The notes under the pieces were generated by a model that saw nothing but the letters and a program-made list of their open reading frames with translations, was not told where the DNA came from and did not search any database. A stretch of DNA of 31,164 nucleotides from contig BJOX01000216.1 in NCBI GenBank assembly GCA_009731375.1, positions 541,560 to 572,723 on the forward strand, read 5' to 3'. This document shows, piece after piece, positions 24,607-31,164 of this stretch. A program made the translations under genes and the position numbers. The stretch is from Paulinella micropora. Taxonomy: Eukaryota > Cercozoa > Imbricatea > Euglyphida. Numbering within the stretch: position 1 is the stretch's first letter; each line of letters opens with the position of its first letter.

Positions 24607-26955
24607 TTAAGTCATCAAGTTGAGAGAGACTTTGGCGCCCGTCATTTCGACTAACGGAGCCAGCAGCTGCGTTCGCAGCTGCCTCCAGTGGGTGTGGGTG
24701 TAGTGCGCCGACAGGGCCGCATCCACGCGGAGCGCCAGCTCTTGGCACAGCAGGCCCAGACGTTGCGAGGGCATTCTGTCTTCGAGCACATAGCCGGAAA
24801 TTTCGCTAGGCAATGCCTGCCTGCACTGGTCGTGCCTGAGAGCCGCCAGGGTTTCTTTGAGCTCGCACAAGATCCTGTTCAACGGAGGGTACACGGAACC
24901 CCTGTACGCCGCCGCCTCTAGGCGATCGAACAGCATCGCCACGTAACCTGCCAGTCTGCGCCGCACCTTGCTGCCCTGGAACCACGGGCGCGCATAGGGC
25001 CACACGTCGTTAGCGAAAGGCATCGTGTTCTTGGCGAGGATCGCAAGCGGTCGCTCCGAACGCGCCGCGTCGCCCAGCGTGCCGGAGCAGACCAGGAACG
25101 TCCACAGCTCGGGCCACACCCCCGGCGGAGCAGCGCGGCAGTCGCCCGCCCGTGCCCGCGCAGTGAGTGACCGCCGAGCCCTGGCGCCGCTCAGCCACAG
25201 CGGAAAGTTCTTGACTCCGTAGGCTACCTCGCCCTGCGGCGAGCGGAAGCAGCGAAGAATCGAAAACTCGCCCCGCAGCCCGTGGGTAGGCAGCGCGGGC
25301 CCGCGCGGAGGCCACAAGGGCGGAGGTGAGAGCGCGGCTTGGGTTGCATCGCGGGACGGCAGGTCAAGCAACCAGAAGCGGCCGCAATGGAGCGGCACGC
25401 CCAAGGAGCACAGCCCGTGCCACACTAGGCGCTGCAGTTCCAAAAGGCCCGGCAGATAACATCGCGCTTGCTCCCGCAGATAACTTTGGAGTCGGAAGCT
25501 GTGGAAAGAAAACTCGGTGGTGGCGCCGAGCGCGCCCGGCCTTGCGAACATGCGCTGGTAAGACCGGCCCCAGGCTAAGATCCGCTGGCGCTGCACTTCT
25601 TCTGCAGGGGGGTCGTCGTCGTCGGCGGCGGCGGCGGGCGGGGGCAGTAGTGCCAGCGTGAGCCCCAGCCTGGACGGGGGGCGCCCCCCGCCGCTCCAGA
25701 GCTGTGCCAGGACGGCGCCGGCGGGGTGTTCGTCCTGCGAGTGCCAGGGCGGGCCGCGGTCGACTAGCGTCAAGTGCGCGGGCGCCAGGAGCCGCAGGGC
25801 CTCCAGGTCGGCCGCGCCCGGCTGGTCCCACAGATCGAGTCTGAGCAGCCGCAGCTCCAGAAAAGAAGGAGAGGCGCCCCCCCGGGGCAGGAGCGCTTGG
25901 CGCAGCTGCTCCAAAACGCCGCGCTCCCACCGCGCGATGCGTTCGTAGTTAGGCAGTTCCGAAGTGTTGTCCAGGCAGACGCCCAAGCCGAGGACATAAG
26001 TTTGCAGCGCGGGGGTGCAGGTGCGGTCCCAGTCGAGCCCGCCCGCGTCTTCGTCGTGAGCGAGTTGCTGCAGCAGCAAGATCAGGTCTTTCGGCGGCAA
26101 GCCGCCCCCGGCGACCACGCGCTGCAGCCGCGGCCAGCACACCGCCCGCGGCCCCACCGGCAGCACCAGGCCTTCTTCTACGTCTGTGACGTAAGCGCCT
26201 TCGAAACCCGCCAGGACTTCGCACACCTCGAGCGTCGGGGCCAAGAGCTCAAAGCCCTCGCCCCACAACCGAGGGTCGCTGCAGTCGACCAGCCGCAGGC
26301 ACCGCAGGGGCGGCACGGGGCCCGGCTGCGGCCACAGCGCGCTGACCCCGTGCGGCCCAAAGTACATCGAGTCCAGGTGCAGTTCTTGCAAGCCAGGGAG
26401 CAACAGGCGCAGCGCCTCTTCAACCGGCGGCCTGATACTGGTTGCAAACTCTTCCAGCTCACACTCGTTCCGTAGCGTGACAGACAAAGCCTGGAGCGGG
26501 CCCGCGCCACAGTCTGCCCAGGCCCCCAAGATCTCGGCGGCCGCGTACGAGTCGCAGTCCAGGGACAGGCGCGTGACGTGGCGGAACCAAGGAAGGGCCA
26601 ACTGCAACAGCCGTCGCTTGCGCGGGAGCAGCGGGGCCTGTGCGGGGTTATGGTCCCGGTCGTACTCGAGCGTGAGCGACGTGCAGAGCTGAGGGTAAAC
26701 CTCGGCAGCCGTCTCGGCTGCCGCCACGACTTCTTCGGGCAAGTCGGTCTGGGACGTGGCATCGTTTAGGGCCAGCGCTAGCCACCGCTGCGGCAACAGG
26801 TAGGCACGCAGCTGCTGCTGCCAGGCCCTCGACGTCCGCAGCAGCGACACTAGTTCCTGTCGCGCCAACAGTCCAACCCCGTGCGAGAAGAACACTTCCT
26901 GCCAGCCGCTCAGGGCACTGGAAACGCCGGTGCGGTGGCGCTTGCGCGGACGCAT
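24607..26955 (-). CDS. Large F-box/LRR-like protein
   Basis: 782 residues, ATG start. Basic head (RPRKRHR), then a degenerate F-box-like helix set (~15-60, VGLLARQELVSLLRTSRAW). Leucine-rich strands spread over ~85-420: HVTRLSLDCDSYAAAEIL, LQALSVTLRNECELEEF, LQELHLDSMYF, LRCLRLVDCSDPRLW and LRLLRLDLWDQPGAADLEAL. An Ala/Asp linker (AAAADDDD) lies near 455. The C-terminal 300 residues are unassigned, with no motif seen. Likely a substrate-recognition subunit of a ubiquitin ligase; inferred from architecture. It is the longest and most intact of the four F-box/LRR-like loci in the window. Confidence 0.7.
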   Translation of the reverse strand: MRPRKRHRTGVSSALSGWQEVFFSHGVGLLARQELVSLLRTSRAWQQQLRAYLLPQRWLALALNDATSQTDLPEEVVAAAETAAEVYPQLCTSLTLEYDRDHNPAQAPLLPRKRRLLQLALPWFRHVTRLSLDCDSYAAAEILGAWADCGAGPLQALSVTLRNECELEEFATSIRPPVEEALRLLLPGLQELHLDSMYFGPHGVSALWPQPGPVPPLRCLRLVDCSDPRLWGEGFELLAPTLEVCEVLAGFEGAYVTDVEEGLVLPVGPRAVCWPRLQRVVAGGGLPPKDLILLLQQLAHDEDAGGLDWDRTCTPALQTYVLGLGVCLDNTSELPNYERIARWERGVLEQLRQALLPRGGASPSFLELRLLRLDLWDQPGAADLEALRLLAPAHLTLVDRGPPWHSQDEHPAGAVLAQLWSGGGRPPSRLGLTLALLPPPAAAADDDDPPAEEVQRQRILAWGRSYQRMFARPGALGATTEFSFHSFRLQSYLREQARCYLPGLLELQRLVWHGLCSLGVPLHCGRFWLLDLPSRDATQAALSPPPLWPPRGPALPTHGLRGEFSILRCFRSPQGEVAYGVKNFPLWLSGARARRSLTARARAGDCRAAPPGVWPELWTFLVCSGTLGDAARSERPLAILAKNTMPFANDVWPYARPWFQGSKVRRRLAGYVAMLFDRLEAAAYRGSVYPPLNRILCELKETLAALRHDQCRQALPSEISGYVLEDRMPSQRLGLLCQELALRVDAALSAHYTHTHWRQLRTQLLAPLVEMTGAKVSLNLMT

Positions 26956-27586
26956 CTTCTCCTATGAACGTACGCAATATAAGCCAGATCTTAGTGATAC
27001 CTCTACACAATTGAAAATTTACAATGTGTTTGCGCACAGAATAAGAGGTGGAGAAAGGACGGAGGGGACGGGCTATTTATTGCAATGGCGGTATAGTCTC
27101 GCCTAGGCGACACAGTGCCCACACGTCAATTCTCGCGTTTGATGTTTGTGCCAACACGTAAGCGTACGCTGCGGATGCAATATAGGGTGAAAGTCTGTTG
27201 CCTGGCAGTCTCCCCTGCCTCTGTTGCTCTGCCTTCCTCCTCCCCCTTCTCCTTGCCCGTGTGTGTTGTTTCGTTGTCGGCCTTCCCTCTCTCTTTTTTT
27301 TCCTTTCTCTCTCTTGCTTTTTGTTCTTACATGGGGAGGGGGGAAGGGGGGGGGGAGGGGACTAAGACAATTCTTGCTATCTCCGTCTCTTTGTCCCTTC
27401 TCTCTCCTCGTAGTTTTCAGTGTCAAGATTAAAACTTTGTCGAGGATTTTTTTGATTTTGTATTTTTCTTCGCGCGCAAAGTCCAGCTTGTTTGTTTTTT
27501 GTCGGGGCTACCGTTGTAAGATTCGTTGAAAAGGCTGAAGTTCTTTTGAGGCACTAAATTTGTCGCCGAATTTCCTGGTTTGTGAT
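26956..27586. other. Intergenic stretch
   Basis: AT-rich upstream region of the LRR gene, a CT-rich then G-rich tract (27230-27360), and a family S repeat at 27418-27455 (CAGTGTCAAGATTAAAACTT). No gene supported. Confidence 0.5.
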
Positions 27587-27790
27587 ATGGCTGGAAACCT
27601 CAGTCTTGCCACAAAACCCCTGGGAATTGCCTTTTTCGGCCGTATCCAACGGGAGAAGAAGCGCTTGTTCTTTTGTTGGAAAAAAGTTGAGCGAATGACA
27701 ATGGAGGGCAGGGTCGCTACAGACAACGACTATGCTAGATTTGGACCATTCTGCTCGTCGAGACTGCCAAAGATAGAATGTTTAACTTAA
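27587..27790 (+). CDS. Possible small basic protein
   Basis: 67 codons from ATG 27587 (MAGNLSLATKPLGIAFFGRI), basic middle (REKKRLFFCWKK), stop at 27788-27790. No homologue recognised and no second copy in the window. The region 27791-28043 that follows shows nothing clear. Confidence 0.3.
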   Translation: MAGNLSLATKPLGIAFFGRIQREKKRLFFCWKKVERMTMEGRVATDNDYARFGPFCSSRLPKIECLT

Positions 27791-28043
27791 AAAACCCCAA
27801 CAAACCACCGAGCGAAGGTTTTACTTCCCTTTCATGTAGCAGACACCCAGGTTAGACTGCGACACTGTCGCTCACTACTTCGGAGTCTCTAATTTTTGCC
27901 ATGTACAAATCGCTGGTTCGAGCCTGCGGTCTCCCCCACAAGCTTAGCTCTTTTTGGAAACTACAGCGGCGTTCTGTACCGTTGTCTCTGATGTCTTGCG
28001 TTATTTGTCGCCATTGCTACGCGCAGCAGTTGTCACCAATAAT

Positions 28044-28899
28044 TCAATAAATAGGCCATCTTTTTTCTCCAAACTTGATCACGGGTTGCAAACTTTCCAC
28101 TAACGACGGTCTGACTTTAAGTATACGTTTAAGCGTACTTAGAAAGAAAGACGCCATATTCTTCCCCTCTTGACGCCGCCAATCATCGCCATTGTACCAG
28201 TGATGTTCAGGGATCCAATTGAATTCCAAGTAACTTTTAGCGAGTGCCTCAAAGTTGGGTGGTGGAAACACAGGCAAATTCCATGTGTTCAGAATCTCTA
28301 GCATCTTCTCTCCCTCTTCTGTCGCTGCTTTCTCCCCTGTCGCGTCCTTTGTATCCTTTCGTACCGTAACGTCTTTTAAATATTCTATCATGGATACCAC
28401 GTGCTCCTTCTGCTTTGGAGTAATTCGCTGTATTTCTGTAGGTGCTCCCGCCTTGGCTTGAAGCACCGTTACCCGAGCCGAGTACTCATCTACCTGCTGC
28501 TGCAGCAGAAGCAAATCTTGTATTTGTTGCTGGACTCTGGCGTTTGCTACTTGTACGGATTCGTTATTTCTGGCCCGGCCCAGTTTCATTTGTTCTAGTT
28601 GAAGACTTCTCTGTGCTTGCTGGATCTTTTTAGATTGAGACTTGACCTCAGCTAGAACCTTTTCCACGTTGGCCGTCTTAATTGATATGGACATGGGTTC
28701 TGGTGTAATTACCGAAATATTACACGCATCAGATAATACGGTAACTTCTTTTTCCGCCCATTCGTAGCTCGACGTGTCCATGTCAAATTTGTAGGGCGTC
28801 ACTACAGCTCTTCCGTTATCTTGAACGTATCGTCTGGCATTGTCCACGTAGCAAATTGTGTGTGCATGGGTATTTCTTTGCGACGTACTTTGCCGCAAT
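28044..28899 (-). CDS. Coiled-coil protein, 5' exon unresolved
   Basis: The frame opens just after a textbook acceptor (CTTGTACCTGCACAG at 28900) and has no ATG until residue ~44, so an upstream exon is likely but was not found. An N-terminal mixed region (CYVDNARRYVQDNGRAVVTP) is followed by a long coiled coil (~75-150: VEKVLAEVKSQSKKIQQAQR, QQQIQDLLLLQQQVDEYSAR) and a C-terminal folded region rich in W, P and Y (NLPVFPPPNFEAL, WIPEHHWYNGDDW). Function unknown. If unspliced, translation would have to start at MDTSSYEW, giving ~243 residues. Confidence 0.6.
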
Positions 28900-28929
28900 C
28901 TGTGCAGGTACAAGACGAAAAAAAGGGAA

Positions 28930-29200
28930 CGGGCGAGGGGGCGACGAAAGAGACGGGGGTGACAGAAGAGATAGGAAAGGGGGGGGGGTGCTGAAACCCC
29001 CGCCGAAAATTTGGCGAACTAGACTCGCTGCAGCCAGAGCTGTGGACGCACATAAGCAGCAGCCCGCCGGCTCAGATAGGTCGTGAAGCGTGGTTGTCGA
29101 TGCACCTCGGCTACGGCGCGAGCCAGTGTCAAGTGTAAGACTTTGTCGACTTTTAATTAAAAAAACTTTTTTTGGCAAATTCTTGGAGCCCCCCCCCCCC
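28930..29200. other. Intergenic stretch
   Basis: GA/G-rich run (28980-28990), unique sequence, then a family S repeat at 29126-29165 (CAGTGTCAAGTGTAAGACTT) and a C run. It may hide the missing first exon of the coiled-coil gene. Confidence 0.5.
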
Positions 29201-30369
29201 CTACCCCTTCCCTCTCCTTCTCCCTGCTCTCAGGCGAGGGGGGCGACGGATGGATAGCACAGCTACAAGGGCGCGCCTGAATTTTTGCACACAATGCCCT
29301 TTTTCACCCAAAAGCTGCAGGTCCCGAAGGTTCTGGTCGTCTAGCGGGACCTCTTTCAAGCTCAGGCGCGCCAGCCTCGGGCAGCCCGCTAGGGTAAACA
29401 AGTTTGAAACACTGTCTACGCGCTCCAACTCCAGCGCGAGCAGCTTAGGAAAGCAGCGGAAAAAGCTCGAAGAGCGTAGCGCCGCGTTACATAGCGTCAG
29501 GCTCTCGACGCGCAGCCTGACGCTAGTGTCTGCAGACAACTTGTCGTCGAGCATGCCGAAGGTGTCGTGCCAGGCTAGAAACCGCAGCTCCGGCAAGCGC
29601 GCCAGACATCCTAGCATGTCCGCCACGTCCCGAGCTTCGACCGCACAGTACTGGAGGCTCAGACTTTGCAGACGCACCAAACGTCCCAGCACGGGCAGCA
29701 CTGTCCAGCACACGGAGTGTGCCGGAGGAAACCGCAGGCTCCTGAGCTCGGAGAGCTGCGCCAGCCCTTCGGGACAAATTTGACTCTGGTAGTCCAGCAG
29801 CGTCAACATGCGCAACCGCGGCAGCAGCCGCAGCAGTGCGTCGAGCCTGCCGCGTTCGTCGTACGAGCCTGCCAAATCGAGCCCTGTTAACGCCGGCAGC
29901 TGCGCAAGCCAGCCCAGCGAGGGTAGCAAGCCACAGTTAAAAAAGCGAACTCGGCGCAGTCCGACCAAGCGCAGCCAGGTGCGACAAATACGTCACAGAA
30001 AGGCCCCGGCAGTACTCGAACGACAGCTGCTCGAGATTCGTGAGTCGGGTCAGGGCTTGGTTGTCGTAGTCGCGCGCCTTTTTGCTCCACGACACCATGC
30101 GCAGCGGTGTCCACGACCGCGTCGGCAATTACTGTGCCGCGCTGCCGCAGCGCGAGCAACGCTGCTGGGAGCGGAAGGCAGGGCAGCAGCAGTTCCCGGG
30201 GCCACCAGAGTGCAGAACGCCACAGACCGCCGCGCGACACACACCGCAGGCGGAACAGCTCGATGTGCGGCAGGAACGAAAACAGCAGCAGCTCGACCAC
30301 GTCCACCGGCGGCGACTGTGAGTGCGGCGCTGTTCTCTGGCGCTTTCTCGCCCGCGCCGGCTTCTTCAT
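29201..30369 (-). pseudogene. F-box/LRR gene with two frameshifts
   Basis: From ATG 30369 (MKKPARARKRQR) the first frame carries a clear F-box: VDVVELLLFSFLP then FRLRCVSRGGLW. Near 30080-30130 the coding signal moves to another frame (ALTRLTNLEQLSFEYCRGL), and near 29970 to a third (LVGLRRVRFFNCGLLPSLGW), which continues as LRRs to 29201 (LPALTGLDLAGS, LVRLQSLSLQYCAV, FPKLLALELERV). An A5 run at about 30080 is a plausible slip site. Either draft errors or a decayed gene. F-box plus LRR is the FBXL layout of SCF ligase adaptors. Confidence 0.65.
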
Positions 30370-30532
30370 GTGCAGTTTGGCTAGCAAAAGAAAAAAAAAT
30401 AATAATGAAAAAAAGGTGAGGGAGGTGTGGGAAAAATGAGGGAGAGGAGGGGGGGTCGACCCGCACAGGGAAAGAGGAGCTCGTTTTGCTACTCTGGTCC
30501 CTCCACCCAATTTTGTTTTCTTTCGCTTTTCA

Positions 30533-30935
30533 ATCTTTTCCTCTTTTCATATTTACGCAGATCTTGCGCACGGTGGCCGAGCCATGGCTCCGACAGGGCA
30601 TCGTCGGGTTGTGAGGTCCTTGTCCCATCGGGTACATTGACCACCGCCCATCCATCCGCCGCAGGGCTGCGCTGGAGCACGGTGCGCAAGATCTGCGCAA
30701 ACTCCGCGGAAATATGAAAAGTACAAGAAAAAAAATTGGGATTTGTTTGCACGCACAAACAAAAAGCAACAGGGGGTAACAGGGGACAAGGGGAGAACGG
30801 GAAGGGGGGGGGGCAGGAGCACTCCCCTCCCCTTCCCTCGTCCCTTGTTTGCGCGTGCAAACGCGTTCCAAAAAAAATTCTTTTCCACTTTTCATATTCC
30901 CGCAGATATTTCCGCAGATCTTGCAGAGAGAAGAG
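30533..30935. repeat. Family A repeat, copy 4 with extended inverted ends
   Basis: Left end CTTTTCATATTTACGCAGATCTTGCGCACG; core; right end GTGCGCAAGATCTGCGCAAA; then the palindrome TTTGTTTGCACGCACAAACA and G-rich tail, and finally a second inverted terminal stretch at 30843-30925 (TTTGCGCGTGCAAACG, CACTTTTCATATT, CGCAGATCTTGC). The whole 400 bp is nearly palindromic in layout. Confidence 0.75.
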
Positions 30936-30974
30936 GGACGAAGCATGGGAGTGGGGCGCCAAGAAAGTCTTTTT

Positions 30975-31015
30975 TAATTAAAACTCGACAAAGTCTTATA
31001 CTTGACACTGATAAT
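30975..31015 (-). repeat. Family S repeat, minus orientation
   Basis: AACTCGACAAAGTCTTATAC then TTGACACTGATAATTAGGAG, the reverse of the plus-strand copies, followed by the expected purine (reverse pyrimidine) tract GAGGGAAGGGG. Confidence 0.75.
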
Positions 31016-31164
31016 TAGGAGAGGGAAGGGGCAGGGGAGGGGGCAAGCACGATCTGTCCCTGGCACACCCCCCCCCCATCCCACCCGAGAACGGAGAGCA
31101 GCAGAAAGAAGAGAAAAGGGGAGGAGAGGGTGGCAGAAAGAATCTTGGGATGTAGGGGGGGGGC
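31016..31164. other. Right edge, purine/C-rich
   Basis: GA-rich tracts and a C run; no gene seen. Confidence 0.5.

Noticed and set aside
25364-25930. Long Ala/Arg-rich minus and plus frames inside the LRR gene
   Set aside because: Composition is typical of out-of-frame reading of GC-rich coding DNA; the 782-residue frame shows real LRR periodicity.
27905-27955. Possible tRNA around GGTTCGAGCC
   Set aside because: The bases flanking the loop do not form a T-stem, and no acceptor or D-stem could be drawn.

Overview
The window reads as eukaryotic-type, intron-bearing DNA from a draft assembly with five N gaps. It is either a compact protist nuclear genome or a large DNA virus of a protist. Features favouring the second include a D5-like primase/helicase-type domain fused to an HNH nuclease, many F-box/LRR, MYND and Sel1 proteins, tight gene spacing and very small introns. 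Sequence alone cannot settle this. No rRNA, tRNA, CRISPR array or bacterial operon signal is visible.

Layout. Positions 1-1355 hold a dispersed ITR-bearing repeat (family A) and an extra copy of the 3' end of the next gene. 1356-3596 (-) is a TRAF-like RING/Sel1-repeat protein. 3867-5993 (+) is a D5-like domain fused to an HNH nuclease. 5994-7611 is repeat-rich. 7612-8668 (+) is a broken three-exon gene run into an F-box fragment, and 8868-10067 (-) is its intact three-exon paralogue. 10548-10786 (+) is a truncated MYND finger, butting against a PD-(D/E)XK-like nuclease at 10787-11752 (-). 12172-13144 (+) is a two-membrane-segment protein with a 101-bp intron, cut by two family A repeats. 13701-14646 is a gap. 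14647-15079 is a third copy of the Sel1 gene end. 15679-17517 (-) and 17730-18467 (+, one intron) are divergent genes of unknown function. 18639 onward is a truncated LRR gene joined to a dead second copy of the HNH gene (19559-20178) and a truncated CxxC gene (20175-20568, -). 20.7-24.6 kb is mostly repeats, G/C hairpins and two short genes. 24607-26955 (-) is a large F-box/LRR-like protein. 28044-28899 (-) is a coiled-coil protein, and 29201-30369 (-) is an F-box/LRR gene broken by two frameshifts. 30.5-31.1 kb is again family A repeat.

The dominant theme is segmental shuffling. The stretch from the HNH gene C-terminus to about 7.3 kb recurs in the same order at 19.56-22.0 kb, and the two copies have decayed in complementary ways. 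Several genes end abruptly at junctions with unrelated or antisense genes. A short motif (consensus AACGTTTCCGAGGCTA) from inside the HNH gene lies at or near several of these junctions. At least four introns can be fixed by reading frame, and two of the intron-bearing genes are paralogues whose 116-bp middle exons are the same length.

The genes suggest a ubiquitin-ligase-adaptor-like repertoire (RING/TRAF, F-box/LRR, MYND, Sel1) beside two nuclease genes and abundant small non-autonomous repeats.
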